Positions 17,027-27,121 of a stretch of DNA of 64,000 nucleotides are shown here, one piece after another (the first letter of the stretch is position 1; every line of letters starts with the position of its first letter). Below the pieces are notes generated by a model. That model had not been told where the DNA came from. It did not search any database and worked only from the letters and a program-made list of their open reading frames with translations. A program made the translations under genes and the position numbers. Origin of the DNA: Myxosarcina sp. GI1 (GTDB taxonomy: Bacteria > Cyanobacteriota > Cyanobacteriia > Cyanobacteriales > Xenococcaceae); assembly GCF_000756305.1 (NCBI RefSeq), contig NZ_JRFE01000024.1, forward strand, positions 121,964 through 185,963, written 5' to 3'.

Positions 17027-19339
17027 TTAATTGCGATCGCTAGCTTTTAAAGGCGGAGGCGAATCAGAATTAAGATCGACAACGTACTCACATTTAACAG
17101 TAGCGGGTGTATTATCTGGTGGATGCCAGTAAGTTTCTTGAATTACCAACAGAGGTTCATTTGTAGGCGACACTTGAAATCGCACCAAACTAATGTTGTT
17201 GTGTCCTACTACCTCTGCGCCATGTTGAAACCAAGGATTGCGCCATAAGAGATAGGCAATAAAGTCTAGAAATCGCTGCCATAAATTAGATTGTTTTTTG
17301 CCTGATGTTTTTAGTTGCCAAGCTTGTTTCGACGCTCTCCTTTTGCTCCACTCGACACGATATTGCCAATCAGGAAAAGCTGAAGGTAGCGATCGCACGC
17401 GACCAAAACCCAAACGTCGCCACCAAGGGGCGGGAATTCTGGCAAAATTCAAAGGTTTTTGCCAAACTAGCCAGTTTTCGGGTGGTTCTGGTAGTAAATA
17501 TTTAAGCTTGGTGTGTATGAGTTGAGTCTTTAACTCGGAGTTTTTAAACGCGCTGGAGGTCAACTGTACTAATACCGAAGCTTTTCGAGCCGAACCGTAC
17601 CACTGACTCAGGCGAACGGCACAGCTATAGTGGATATCTCCTGAGAGAATCACGACGCGATCTCGTCTCTGACATAGACTGACAATGAGTTTGGCAAAAG
17701 CAGTTTCGTTGAAATTCCAGGAATCGCCGACATCGTTATCAAAAACCTTGTTTCTGTTGAGGTCTAGACGTTGAATTTTATCAATTATCGAGAGAGTAAC
17801 CATATTGGTTGGTAAGACGATAATTGTCAGTTTAATATCGGTTTTTCCCGTCTGATTGAGGTTATCGCTAAATTCTAAAGGGAGTTCTAGCTGTTCTTTA
17901 AAAGCTGTAGGACAGAGCAACATCGGTGGCGCGATTCCTTTTGGTTCTTGAGGATAGCCACGCCAAGTTCGGGTATCTAAGACAATAATTTCGTGCTGGG
18001 AGTGACGCAGACGGTAATGCCAGGACAAAGCTTCGCGATCGCGCTGTAAAATCCAGACCTTTCCATCCCGCTCTAGCTGAGGCAATCCAGTGTCGGCATT
18101 TTGAGGCGGTATGCCCAAATAGCGGTCTAATTCGGTAATAGTAGCTAAATCAATTCCTGCTGCTGCCGAGTGACGAACTGCTGCCTGTAATAATTTTTCT
18201 CCCGCAGATTCAGAGACAAACTGTTCGGGACTGTTACCCCAAGCTTGGCAGAGAGCATAAGAGAGCAATCCGTTTAGCAATACCCGTCTGCCTAAAGGCT
18301 TACTCAAAACGCGATCGCACCATTCGCGGTTGAGATACCAGTCATCACTAACATCATGATCGTCACAAATGGTATAAGTAGCAATATTTGCTAATGCGCG
18401 TCTAACCTGACTTAAAGTGCTAAAAAAGCTTTGTATTTTAGTAACTTCACTATCCCAGGTTTTGGCGCGCTCGCCATCAAACAGGCTATTGCCTTTAGGA
18501 AAGTAATCTGGTGCGAGCACTGGCGACCAGGATAATAAATAAGTGGCAAAAAATTCGCCTAAGCTAAACAGATGACTTTTAGCTTTTTCTGGCTGTTTAT
18601 CTAACATGCCAGTAAAGCCACCTTCTATACGAGCGATTTCGCTACGTTTTCCTGGTGGTAATTGACTGGCAGCGATCGAGCCTTCTAATAAAGGCAGTTT
18701 TTCTTCCCACCCCAGCAACAAGCTGCCAATTCCTTGAGCGAGCCACAAAATCGGATCGGCAACATCGTCAGCGTAAATCTGATCGCCTGTAAGAAATAAC
18801 TGTTGGGGACGCTCGTTGGCCGAACTCGCTCCTCTCTCGATTAGATTGTCTACTAAAGCTAGAGCATCTTTGCCACCACCATGAGGTTTGCGACAAGAAC
18901 CGTGAACGATTTGTAGCTGACCTGGATCTTTGGCAGGTAAAGTAAAAGTTGGTAGCTGATGGGTAAAATAGCTTAGATTGCTAGTAAAACTCTCGGTATT
19001 GGCGGCAGCAACTAAATCTTGTTGTCTGTCGGCAAACCATAAATTATAGGCATAAACTCGTCCTCGTTCTAAATAACTATCTGAAGTCGATCTGGCTGTT
19101 ACCGTTGCTAAATGTAAATATTTTCCTATTTGGACAGTATTAGTTTTTCCTTCTGCTACAAGCTGTTGGAGATTTTCTCCCTTACCCGACTCGGTAGCAT
19201 AGATTTTTAGCTCTACCTGACTCGACTCTTTTAATGCCAACCAAACTGTAACGCGATCGGCTTGTGTCCGACGCAAAATAGGACCTACTAAAATTAAAGG
19301 AAGATCCTCCATCTGGACGTGATAGCTGTATTTCAACAA
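17027..19339 (-). CDS. PhoD-like metallophosphatase
   Basis: 770 aa. An N-terminal fibronectin-like domain (VGPILRRTQADRVTVWLALKE) precedes a metal-dependent phosphatase core with GSCRKPHGGGKDAL, LFLTGDQIYADDVADP, ICDDHDVSDDWYLN and VVILSGDIHYSCAVRL. These are the metal-ligand motifs of the PhoD/alkaline-phosphatase-D superfamily. No signal peptide is obvious, so it may be cytoplasmic, unlike secreted PhoD. Substrate is unknown (phosphodiester or phosphomonoester). The start could also be Met10 at 19312, directly before EDLPLILVGPI. Confidence 0.85.
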   Translation of the reverse strand: MLKYSYHVQMEDLPLILVGPILRRTQADRVTVWLALKESSQVELKIYATESGKGENLQQLVAEGKTNTVQIGKYLHLATVTARSTSDSYLERGRVYAYNLWFADRQQDLVAAANTESFTSNLSYFTHQLPTFTLPAKDPGQLQIVHGSCRKPHGGGKDALALVDNLIERGASSANERPQQLFLTGDQIYADDVADPILWLAQGIGSLLLGWEEKLPLLEGSIAASQLPPGKRSEIARIEGGFTGMLDKQPEKAKSHLFSLGEFFATYLLSWSPVLAPDYFPKGNSLFDGERAKTWDSEVTKIQSFFSTLSQVRRALANIATYTICDDHDVSDDWYLNREWCDRVLSKPLGRRVLLNGLLSYALCQAWGNSPEQFVSESAGEKLLQAAVRHSAAAGIDLATITELDRYLGIPPQNADTGLPQLERDGKVWILQRDREALSWHYRLRHSQHEIIVLDTRTWRGYPQEPKGIAPPMLLCPTAFKEQLELPLEFSDNLNQTGKTDIKLTIIVLPTNMVTLSIIDKIQRLDLNRNKVFDNDVGDSWNFNETAFAKLIVSLCQRRDRVVILSGDIHYSCAVRLSQWYGSARKASVLVQLTSSAFKNSELKTQLIHTKLKYLLPEPPENWLVWQKPLNFARIPAPWWRRLGFGRVRSLPSAFPDWQYRVEWSKRRASKQAWQLKTSGKKQSNLWQRFLDFIAYLLWRNPWFQHGAEVVGHNNISLVRFQVSPTNEPLLVIQETYWHPPDNTPATVKCEYVVDLNSDSPPPLKASDRN

Positions 19340-19628
19340 TTTTTAATAGTAATATAGTATATTAAATAAATAATAGCGATCGCCAAAATGGTAACAGTTT
19401 GTTTGGATAGCTGTATTCTTCGGCACGCATTCTACTATTTTAAAATTTTCTGTAGAGTTTTATAGCAAAATTACAAAAGAGGATTTGCTGTTGCTCGGTC
19501 AATCTACTTCTTCTCTCCGATCGTACGACCGCATAGAAACTATCGATGCGACCGCCTAAAAGTGCAGAGCGTTAAGTCCTATTAGCTAAAATAACCATAG
19601 AACGCACGTCATATTTTAAATTTGGTAC

Positions 19629-19916
19629 ATGAACTTATACAGTGCAGGAGCTTTAGTCTTAAATCTATTTCTGGGACTGATGACTATTTTATTCATCCTA
19701 CGAATTGTTTTGACCTGGTATCCTCAAATCGAATTAAATCGCCTTCCCTGGATTTTAGTTGCTTTTCCTACCGAACCCTTACTCGCACCGCTCAGAAAAA
19801 TAGTTTCTCCAATTGGTGGCGTAGATATAACACCAATTATCTGGGTGGGTATTTGTACTTTGTTGCGCGAAATATTGCTCGGTCAACAAGGAGTAATTAC
19901 TATGGCACTTAATTAA
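19629..19916 (+). CDS. YggT/Ycf19 family membrane protein
   Basis: 95 aa with two hydrophobic helices. FILRIVLTWYPQIELNRLPW followed by PTEPLLAPLRKIVSPIGGVDITPIIW is the YggT signature, shared with chloroplast Ycf19. Relatives affect chloroplast division, cytochrome b6f assembly or osmotic tolerance. Directly after the stop codon begins a heptameric AGTAGCA repeat. Confidence 0.9.
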   Translation: MNLYSAGALVLNLFLGLMTILFILRIVLTWYPQIELNRLPWILVAFPTEPLLAPLRKIVSPIGGVDITPIIWVGICTLLREILLGQQGVITMALN

Positions 19917-19931
19917 GTAGCAAGTAGCAAG
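19915..19931. repeat. Heptameric repeat AGTAGCA next to the yggT stop
   Basis: Two and a half copies, starting inside the stop codon TAA (19914-19916). The complementary unit TTGCTACT recurs at 20120-20130, 54007-54020 and 56306-56331. Confidence 0.7.
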
Positions 19932-20124
19932 TTTAGATAGGCTTTAGCACAGGCTGTGATAGTAGCCAAGTACAGAGGCTACCGCCTCAAAGCCGCATAC
20001 GCGCTGTACGCAGGAGCGACGTTTTACGCCTACTCGCTGTGGTTTTGGGCTTTAGGGAGTATAGAAAAATAGGAGAAGTCCCTGGCAAAGTGAAATCTTC
20101 CAGTCTCCTCGTCTTTTTTACTTG

Positions 20125-21474
20125 CTACTCTTTCAAGAGGTGTCGTTGAATAAAGTCGGTGTAGACTTCGCCGTTAATAAAAGCGGGAGTGTTGAGAATT
20201 TGTTGGTGAAAGCCGATGGTTGTGGGAACTCCTGTAATGGCACATTCTCTTAAGGCACGTTTCATTCTGGCGATCGCCATCTCGCGATTTTCACCCCAGA
20301 CTATTAATTTGCCGATTAAAGAATCGTAGTAAGGAGGAATTTCATAGTCGGTGTACACGTGAGAGTCCATTCTGACACCCAAACCTCCAGGGGGTAAGTA
20401 GGCACTGATACGTCCTGGATGGGGGCGAAAATTATGTTTGGGATCTTCAGCATTTATCCGACACTCGATCGCATGACCGTTCAATTTAATTTGGTCTTGA
20501 GTAAGTCTTAATTTCTCTCCCTGAGCGACGCGTATTTGTTCGGCAATTAAATCGAGTCCTGTAATAACTTCGGTTACGGGATGTTCTACCTGGATGCGAG
20601 TGTTCATTTCCATAAAGTAGAAACTGCCAGTTTTGTCGAGTAAAAACTCTACCGTTCCCGCACCCACGTAGTTAATCGATTTGGCTGCGTTTACTGCCGC
20701 TTCCCCCATTTCCGCACGCAGTTTGGGACTGAGAACCGCACTAGGAGCTTCTTCTAATAACTTTTGGTGGCGGCGTTGAATCGAACAGTCTCTTTCTCCT
20801 AGATGAATAACGTTACCGTGAGAGTCGGCTAAAATTTGAAACTCAATATGACGGGGATTTTCGACAAATTTTTCTAAATAAACGCCACTATTACCAAAAG
20901 CAGCTTCTGCTTCTCCCTTTGCAGCTTGAAATAGCTTGACTAAATCATTTTTATCTCTAACCAACCGCATTCCCCTACCACCACCGCCTGCGGTAGCCTT
21001 AATCATTACGGGATAGCCAATCTCTGCTGCTGTAGCGATCGCTTCTTCTTCATCTCTTAACAAACCATTGCTTCCAGGTACGGTAGGTACTCCTGCGGCA
21101 ATCATGGTTTTTTTTGCTGTAGATTTATCTCCCATTGCCAGCATGGCATCTTTAGAAGGACCAATAAAGGCGATTTTATGATCGGCGCAGATTTCGACAA
21201 ATCGAGCATTTTCTGCTAAAAAACCATAACCAGGATGAATCGCTGTCGCGTTACGAGTCAAAGCAGCAGCAATAATATTAGGAATATTTAAATAGCTTTT
21301 ACTAGAAGCAGGAGGACCGATACAAACTGCCTCATCTGCAAGCTGGACGTGGAGAGCCTGGCGATCGATAGTAGAGTGTACCGCAACCGTAGCAATACCC
21401 ATTTCGGCACAGGTATGAATGATTCGTAGAGCAATTTCTCCCCGATTGGCGATTAGAATTTTGTCGAACTGCAT
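20125..21474 (-). CDS. accC: Acetyl-CoA carboxylase, biotin carboxylase subunit
   Basis: 449 aa, full length. [16 protein letters not shown] starts the biotin-carboxylase N-domain; [12 protein letters not shown] is the ATP-grasp glycine loop; [16 protein letters not shown] and the C-terminal INAEDP region complete the enzyme. It carboxylates biotin on BCCP in the first step of fatty-acid synthesis. The start [12 protein letters not shown] is standard. A small zinc-ribbon-like gene lies 73 bp upstream on the same strand. accB is not adjacent. Confidence 0.97.
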   Translation of the reverse strand: MQFDKILIANRGEIALRIIHTCAEMGIATVAVHSTIDRQALHVQLADEAVCIGPPASSKSYLNIPNIIAAALTRNATAIHPGYGFLAENARFVEICADHKIAFIGPSKDAMLAMGDKSTAKKTMIAAGVPTVPGSNGLLRDEEEAIATAAEIGYPVMIKATAGGGGRGMRLVRDKNDLVKLFQAAKGEAEAAFGNSGVYLEKFVENPRHIEFQILADSHGNVIHLGERDCSIQRRHQKLLEEAPSAVLSPKLRAEMGEAAVNAAKSINYVGAGTVEFLLDKTGSFYFMEMNTRIQVEHPVTEVITGLDLIAEQIRVAQGEKLRLTQDQIKLNGHAIECRINAEDPKHNFRPHPGRISAYLPPGGLGVRMDSHVYTDYEIPPYYDSLIGKLIVWGENREMAIARMKRALRECAITGVPTTIGFHQQILNTPAFINGEVYTDFIQRHLLKE

Positions 21475-21547
21475 ATAAAGGCAAGCTTAATTAAAATTAT
21501 GTACTAGAATAAAACTTTTCAGGCGAGCGACAAAGTCTTAAATTGCC

Positions 21548-21787
21548 TTACTGCTCGAAATTGGTTGGTGGGCGGTCGCTGCTCCAGCCCCACCACACCG
21601 TATTGCACTCGCACTGATAAAACTCTTGCCATTTGCGTCGATTGTATTCAATAGTTACGGGAGCGCGACGATTTAACCACACATTTTTAGCTTCTACTGG
21701 ACTCGATTTGCAGCTCGGACAGCGAAAATCAACGGCGTGAACGGCTGTTTTCGTCCATTCAGGGGAAACATGTGCAAAAGCATCCAT
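21548..21787 (-). CDS. Small conserved protein with a possible zinc site
   Basis: 79 aa; family not recognised. Two Cys pairs, RCPSCK (about residue 23) and QCECN (about residue 59), could bind one zinc ion. Many Trp residues and no membrane helix. It lies 73 bp upstream of accC on the same strand and could be cotranscribed with it. Confidence 0.6.
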   Translation of the reverse strand: MDAFAHVSPEWTKTAVHAVDFRCPSCKSSPVEAKNVWLNRRAPVTIEYNRRKWQEFYQCECNTVWWGWSSDRPPTNFEQ

Positions 21788-22091
21788 AACATTTAACAGA
21801 CAGCGAAGGACAATAAATAGCTTATCCCATTTCGATTTAAATTTACTTGTTGATAATTAATACCTTCAAACTGCTTGCTTTAATGCCTAAGTAATTGCGC
21901 TACATCCATTGGCATAGCCAACCTCTAAAGGTCCAGTCAAAAATTGTTCAAAAAATTAATAGCTTCAATAGAAATATTTTTGTCTAACCAATAACTTAAC
22001 TGGCATATTGTAAATTCAATTGTCGTATTTAATATTTTTAAAATAAAGATATACAGAAACAGTAAGTAGATAAAACTTGCTACTATCTAAT
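21788..22091. other. Divergent spacer
   Basis: Separates the small Cys protein gene (leftward) and the DUF2207 gene (rightward). No feature seen; AT-rich on the right side. Confidence 0.35.
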
Positions 22092-23495
22092 ATGAATTGT
22101 GAACAACAGCAACTTTTTGCCAAGATAAAAGCATTTTCTTTTGACAAACCCGATACTAAATATACTTTTGTTCGGCGTTTGGCGCATGAAAATAATTGGA
22201 ATTTTGAATATGCTCGTAGAGCTATTGAAGAATACCGTAAATTTGCTTTTTTAGCAGTAGTTGCAGAACATATTGTTACTCCATCCGAGCAAGTAGACAG
22301 AGTTTGGCACCTTCATTTGACTTATACCCATTCTTATTGGAATGAATTTTGCACTCAGTTATTAGACAAGCCTCTACATCATCAACCAAGCCAAGGTGGA
22401 AGTTCAGAAACAACAAAATACAAAAATTTGTATTGCCAAACTTTAGATAGTTACATTAAGTTTTTTGGTGATACTCCGCCTATAGATATTTGGTCATCTC
22501 CAGATATTCGTTTTGGAAGTGACTTGGCTTCTAAATGGATTAATACAGAGAAAAATTGGATTATCCCCAAGCCCGATTTTTCTTTTTTGCTCGATCGAAT
22601 CGCTAAAAAGCGATCGATTAAATTTAAGACAATAACTACAGTTATTATTTCTTTATTCTTGGCAGTGCTTATAACTTTGGGATGGGCTTTACCGAGTTCT
22701 GCACAGGCACCGTCTTTTTATTGGGATTTTATTAACGTTATTCTAGATGTTAGAGATAACGGAGATTTAATAGTAACAGAAGAACAAAAATATGTTTTTA
22801 CAGAGTCTAACTCTCATCAACGCTATCGATTTATTAAATTAGATGAAATCGAAGATATACGTGATGTCGAAGTATTTGAAGACAACCATCGTCTACCAAT
22901 AACAACCTATTTTCAGAACGATAAATTTTGGATTAGGTGGGAAGATTATCTAGCTGACACGAATACTCATATATTTACCTTAAAATATCGTGCTGTTGGC
23001 GCAACTTCCAATAGCTATGGCGCAGATACGCTAAATTGGAAGGCAATTTTTCCTAAAAGAAAGGCTCCAATAAATAATTCTAAAATTACAATTAATCTGC
23101 CAGAATCATTGGTGGGAAAAGTTAGAGACTACTATAGTATTGGCGGAAACTTTAAAAGTGAACTAATCGATGATGCAACTATCCAATTTACTTCACTTCA
23201 ATCTCTGCCCCCAGAACAATCAGTAGTTACTAAAGTTACGTTTTGGGGTAATTATTTGCATTTTCAAAGACATAATTCATCTGTTGTTGGCGATCGAGAA
23301 ATAGCTCTCACGTTTGAAAATATTTTTGGCTACATAATTGTAGGTTTGATGTGTCTGGGATTTTTGGCTTATGTGGCGATCGCTCTATTCATGTTTTTCT
23401 GTGCTACGACTTCAAATCTATCTAAAAATAGCAGCAGAAGAAATGGCGGTTGTACTACTGGTGGAGGTTGTGGAGGTTGTGGAGGCGGAGGTTGA
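22092..23495 (+). CDS. Membrane protein with GRDP-like N-domain, DUF2207 and Gly/Cys tail
   Basis: 467 aa from the ATG at 22092 (an in-frame TTG at 22077 is less likely). Residues 1-120 resemble the cytoplasmic domain of glycine-rich-domain proteins (RRLAHENNW, TPSEQVDRVWHLHLTYTHSYW). A membrane helix follows at about 182-202 and ends in an ALPSSAQA stretch. Residues 205-390 match DUF2207 (VILDVRDNGDLIVTEEQKYVF...). A second helix lies near 418-440, then a tail reading RRNGGCTTGGGCGGCGGGG. The tail resembles the C-terminus of TIGR04222-type proteins. Function unknown. Confidence 0.65.
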   Translation: MNCEQQQLFAKIKAFSFDKPDTKYTFVRRLAHENNWNFEYARRAIEEYRKFAFLAVVAEHIVTPSEQVDRVWHLHLTYTHSYWNEFCTQLLDKPLHHQPSQGGSSETTKYKNLYCQTLDSYIKFFGDTPPIDIWSSPDIRFGSDLASKWINTEKNWIIPKPDFSFLLDRIAKKRSIKFKTITTVIISLFLAVLITLGWALPSSAQAPSFYWDFINVILDVRDNGDLIVTEEQKYVFTESNSHQRYRFIKLDEIEDIRDVEVFEDNHRLPITTYFQNDKFWIRWEDYLADTNTHIFTLKYRAVGATSNSYGADTLNWKAIFPKRKAPINNSKITINLPESLVGKVRDYYSIGGNFKSELIDDATIQFTSLQSLPPEQSVVTKVTFWGNYLHFQRHNSSVVGDREIALTFENIFGYIIVGLMCLGFLAYVAIALFMFFCATTSNLSKNSSRRNGGCTTGGGCGGCGGGG

Positions 23496-23544
23496 TTTTT
23501 TATTTTTCTTATAGCTTCTACTCTAATTAATACCTGCAAACCTC

Positions 23545-24717
23545 TTATTTTAATGCCCAAGCGATAAACCGTTCGGTGTAATACAAAGCAAGCTGATTGC
23601 TAACTCCCTTAAATACAGCATCGAAGGCATGTTCTGCCCAGGGAATGGTAAGTAAAATAGCTAGACTGTCTGTTGTTTGCAGTTTATCGTATATTTGTCT
23701 GCCATATTTTGCCTGTACCAAATGGTCGCGTTCTGGGTAAATAAAAAGTGAAGGAGGTAGATTGGGCTTAACATAGTTAATAGGAGATGCTTGTTGATAA
23801 AGATCTAAATGAGATTCGGGAGTTCCACCTAAAAAGTTTTCTAAAACTTTACGAGTATCGATGGGATCGGGAACGGGTGGCTCGCGGTATCCTTCTACTA
23901 AATTAGTAGGTCCATAATAGTTCACTACAGCTTTAACGCCGATCGCCTCAGAGCCGTAAGCGGCAAGCATTGCTAAATGTCCCCCTGCCGATCGCCCTAA
24001 TAAAGCCAGACGCTCTACATCGACTTCTAAATCGTTTGCTTGTTCTCGAATATAGTTTAAAGCCGTATTTACATCCTCAAGCTGTGCGGGAAATTGATAT
24101 TTTGGTGCATGACGATAATCAATAGCAATTACGGTGTAGCCTCTGGCTGCCATGTAGCAACTAAATCGCTCGTATTTATTGGGTGAGCCTTGTCTCCAAG
24201 CACCACCATAGATAATGATGATTCCTGGGTACTTTCCTGGCGATAACGGACGATAGGTATTTAGCTTGAGTTCTACTCCATCGGGACTGGCAAAATTGAT
24301 ACCTCGCAGAATGCGGACTTCTGAAGAGTCAATGCCGCGAAACATATCTACTAGGATAAATGGCTGCGATCGCATTTGCGACTTAACGGCTTCGGAGATT
24401 TCATCTAAATAGTTATTTCCTAAAGCTTGCTCCATCGCTGATGCAAACTGCTGATTTACTCTGGGTAATTGAATTAAAGGTCGCAAACTCAGACCCAGAG
24501 CCAGTAAACTAATAACTGGTAAGACAAAAGATAAGTAACCACCATCAATTTGCAATACAGCAATTACTAGCGCGATCGCATTAATGCCAACCAGCCAAGG
24601 ACTGACTTCTGGCATAACTACACCCAAAGGCAGAAGGAAATAGTTGGGAGCGGGAACTATAATCCATAAACTTAGAAATAATCCAATTACACTAAATAGC
24701 CAAGAAATAATCTGCAA
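23545..24717 (-). CDS. Membrane-anchored alpha/beta-hydrolase (BD-FAE/lipase-like)
   Basis: 390 aa. About 90 N-terminal residues form three to four hydrophobic helices; the rest is an esterase domain with oxyanion motif IIIYGGAWRQGS, nucleophile in LLGRSAGGHLAML, and catalytic Asp and His near YPERDHLVQ and WAEHAFD. The HGG-type loop (here YGGAW) places it near the BD-FAE/hormone-sensitive-lipase group. It probably acts on an ester at the membrane or in the periplasm. Its 3' end is 50 bp from the convergent DUF2207 gene. Confidence 0.8.
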   Translation of the reverse strand: MQIISWLFSVIGLFLSLWIIVPAPNYFLLPLGVVMPEVSPWLVGINAIALVIAVLQIDGGYLSFVLPVISLLALGLSLRPLIQLPRVNQQFASAMEQALGNNYLDEISEAVKSQMRSQPFILVDMFRGIDSSEVRILRGINFASPDGVELKLNTYRPLSPGKYPGIIIIYGGAWRQGSPNKYERFSCYMAARGYTVIAIDYRHAPKYQFPAQLEDVNTALNYIREQANDLEVDVERLALLGRSAGGHLAMLAAYGSEAIGVKAVVNYYGPTNLVEGYREPPVPDPIDTRKVLENFLGGTPESHLDLYQQASPINYVKPNLPPSLFIYPERDHLVQAKYGRQIYDKLQTTDSLAILLTIPWAEHAFDAVFKGVSNQLALYYTERFIAWALK

Positions 24718-25081
24718 AGCTGCTAAAACCTCTTATAGCCAAAGTCAAAAATCATAAAGTTAAAAGTTAAAAGCGCACCGCCTGCGCTGGTTGCGAAGCA
24801 AGTCGTTAGACTCGGTTTCCTCAGCGCGAACTGGAGTTCGCCGACATCGCTTCGCGATGGCGAGTCGCTCCAGCGACTGACGGAGCAAGAAGTTAAAACC
24901 GAAATGCTTAACCCTTCGACAATGAGCAATGAGCAGATATCAGTGGTCGGTGAAAATTGTTTACTATTCATTTTGTTCATTGTTCACTGATACGGGGTTA
25001 TCCTAATTCTTCTGTCCACTACTATAAAAGCATTTTTTAATTAGTATTTTGACACGGTAGATCTAATAAACCATAGCAACT
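24718..25081. other. Repeat-rich spacer
   Basis: Contains AAAAGTTA-like repeats (about 24755-24775), a cluster of short palindromes (24775-24890, including GACATCGCTTCGCGATGGCG), AATGAGC heptamers (24921-24936) and their inverted form (24966-24989), then copy 2 of the 26-bp repeat. An ORF across it (24723-24980) is only translated repeat. Confidence 0.6.
25001..25026. repeat. Dispersed 26-bp repeat, copy 2
   Basis: TCCTAATTCTTCTGTCCACTACTATA differs from copy 1 at 15307-15332 in two bases. It ends 55 bp before the SDR start codon. Confidence 0.6.
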
Positions 25082-26044
25082 ATGACCGAACTCAAAGGCA
25101 AAATAGCATTAGTTACAGGGGCGACGCGAGGCATTGGTAAGGGGATTGCTATTGGTTTAGGGGAGGCAGGTGCTACCGTATACGTTACGGGTCGCAGTTT
25201 AGAGCGTTCCAGTGACAGCGAAGTTTCGGGTAGTTTGAGAGAAACTCAATCGGCAGTAGAAGCGGCAGGAGGAACCTGTATTCCCGTACGAGTAGATCAC
25301 AGCGATGACGAACAGGTACGTTTGCTATTCGATCGCATCGAACGAGAACGAGGACAATTAGATATTTTAGTTAATAATGTCTTTTCGGGTGTACGGGCAT
25401 TAAAAGATGCTTACGGTCAACCTTTTTGGAAGTCCGAAATCGATGTTTGGGATGCGGTTAATAATGTCGGTCTTCGCAGTCATTATGTTACTAGCGTTTT
25501 GGCAGCACGTCTGATGAGCCAACGGCAACAGGGACTAATCTGCACTATTTCTTCATGGGGGGGCGTGTCTTATATTTTTGGTGCTGCTTATGGCGCGGGT
25601 AAAGCAGCTTGCGATCGCCTGGCGGCAGATATGGCAGAAGAATTAAAAGCAGATAATATCGCTTCGGTTTCGGTCTGGCCTGGAATTGTCGGCACGGAAC
25701 ACATTAGTAATTTTGCCGCTCAAATGGATGCCAAAGATGCCAGTGCAACTTTTGGCGATGGCTACAATTGGGAAAGTCCTTTACTAGCAGGAAGAGCGAT
25801 CGCGGCTTTAGCTGCCGAACCCGATCTTATGAGCCGTACGGGTAAGGTGTGTATCGTAGCCGAGCTTGCCGAACAACATAATTTAGTAGACCGAGATGGC
25901 AAACGACCTGTTTCGCTGCGCTCTCTGCGATTTTTGCTACCTTTTGGCGTACCCGCACTTAGAAAATATGCCTGGTTAATACCAAATATCAAAATACCCT
26001 GGTTTTTATTGCTTTGGGGACTTTTGAAATCTCCGAAGATTTAA
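25082..26044 (+). CDS. Short-chain dehydrogenase/reductase, DHRS1-like
   Basis: 320 aa. Rossmann motif TGATRGIGKG near residue 14, a NNV variant of the NNAG motif (DILVNNVFSG), and the catalytic Tyr170-x3-Lys174 (YGAGK) after TISSWGG. The longer length and the insert around residues 45-60 resemble DHRS1-type enzymes. Uses NAD(P)H to reduce an unknown carbonyl substrate. The C-terminal end is hydrophobic (IPWFLLLWGLL), which may anchor it to a membrane. Confidence 0.85.
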   Translation: MTELKGKIALVTGATRGIGKGIAIGLGEAGATVYVTGRSLERSSDSEVSGSLRETQSAVEAAGGTCIPVRVDHSDDEQVRLLFDRIERERGQLDILVNNVFSGVRALKDAYGQPFWKSEIDVWDAVNNVGLRSHYVTSVLAARLMSQRQQGLICTISSWGGVSYIFGAAYGAGKAACDRLAADMAEELKADNIASVSVWPGIVGTEHISNFAAQMDAKDASATFGDGYNWESPLLAGRAIAALAAEPDLMSRTGKVCIVAELAEQHNLVDRDGKRPVSLRSLRFLLPFGVPALRKYAWLIPNIKIPWFLLLWGLLKSPKI

Positions 26045-26134
26045 TTTAAATTTTGAGAGCAATATGACTTTGGTAGTAGTCTATTGAGAATACTTCTCAC
26101 TACCATAGAGATATAAAGAAAAAAATAATTAAAA

Positions 26135-27103
26135 ATGGTTAGCGTAAAACAACATCAACCGCTAGAAACTATAAAGCCTTCGTCAGTAAATAAAAACTAT
26201 AGTCCGCAAGCGATCGCAGGTACTACTAAGGGTCTGTGGTTGTCGAACGATTCACAGCAAGATGTAGAACATTCAGAACACCAGATCGATGCGATCGCTT
26301 ATAGTAATGACGATCTTTGGGTAGTAAGCGATCTTAAATCGGTATTGCATCGTAATAACGCTGGTAAATGGACTGAATTAGGTTCTGTTGAAGACTTGGA
26401 ACTAAAATGTATCCTACCTTTAAAAGCAGGAATTTTAGCGGGAACTTCCGAAGCTCACTTAATACGAGTTAACGACAATAACATTGAGTTTATCAATAGC
26501 TTTGACAAAGTTGAGGGTCGTTCGGAGTGGTATACCCCCTGGGGTGGTGCGCCTGCGGTTCGCTCTATGGCATCTAGCCAAAACGAACTTTACATCAACG
26601 TTCACGTTGGCGGTATTCTTCGTTCTCAAGATGGGGGTCGATCCTGGCAACCAACTATAGATATTCATGCGGACGTTCATCAAGTGCTTACTGTAGCCAA
26701 TCGTCCCAATCTAGTCTTAGCAGCTACTGGCGAAGGTTTAGCCATTAGTAGAGATCGGGGTGATTCCTGGCAGTTCGAGCAACAGAGACTTCATAGTGCT
26801 TATTGTCGTGCCGTAGCCGTTTGCGGTAATTCCATTCTAATCACTGTCTCTGACGGTCCTCGCGGCAGCAGAGCAGCAGTTTATCGCTTTCCCCTCGATG
26901 GTTCGGGAGTATTTGAAAAATGTCAGCAAGGTCTACCAAAATGGTTTTCCCACAACATTAATACTAGTAACTTGGTCGCTTCGGGAAACAAAGCTATATT
27001 TGGTACGAGCGACGGCAATATATTTGCTTCAGAGGATGCTGGTTTGACATGGAAACAGTTGGCAACGGGTTTACCTTCAATTAAATGCGTGGCTTTAATT
27101 TAA
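26135..27103 (+). CDS. BNR-repeat/Ycf48-like beta-propeller protein
   Basis: 322 aa. At least three Asp-box motifs (S-x-D-x-G-x-x-W) are visible: SQDGGRSW, SRDRGDSW and SEDAGLTW, spaced as propeller blades. No signal peptide. Such proteins include Ycf48-like assembly factors and sialidase-fold sensors. This one shows no lipobox and is not next to photosystem genes, so its role is open. It follows the SDR gene by 90 bp. Confidence 0.7.
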   Translation: MVSVKQHQPLETIKPSSVNKNYSPQAIAGTTKGLWLSNDSQQDVEHSEHQIDAIAYSNDDLWVVSDLKSVLHRNNAGKWTELGSVEDLELKCILPLKAGILAGTSEAHLIRVNDNNIEFINSFDKVEGRSEWYTPWGGAPAVRSMASSQNELYINVHVGGILRSQDGGRSWQPTIDIHADVHQVLTVANRPNLVLAATGEGLAISRDRGDSWQFEQQRLHSAYCRAVAVCGNSILITVSDGPRGSRAAVYRFPLDGSGVFEKCQQGLPKWFSHNINTSNLVASGNKAIFGTSDGNIFASEDAGLTWKQLATGLPSIKCVALI

Positions 27104-27121
27104 CTTACAGTTAATTTCAAA

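Noticed and set aside
24723..24980. 85-codon minus-strand ORF
   Set aside because: It is translated repeat DNA and palindromes; no protein family.
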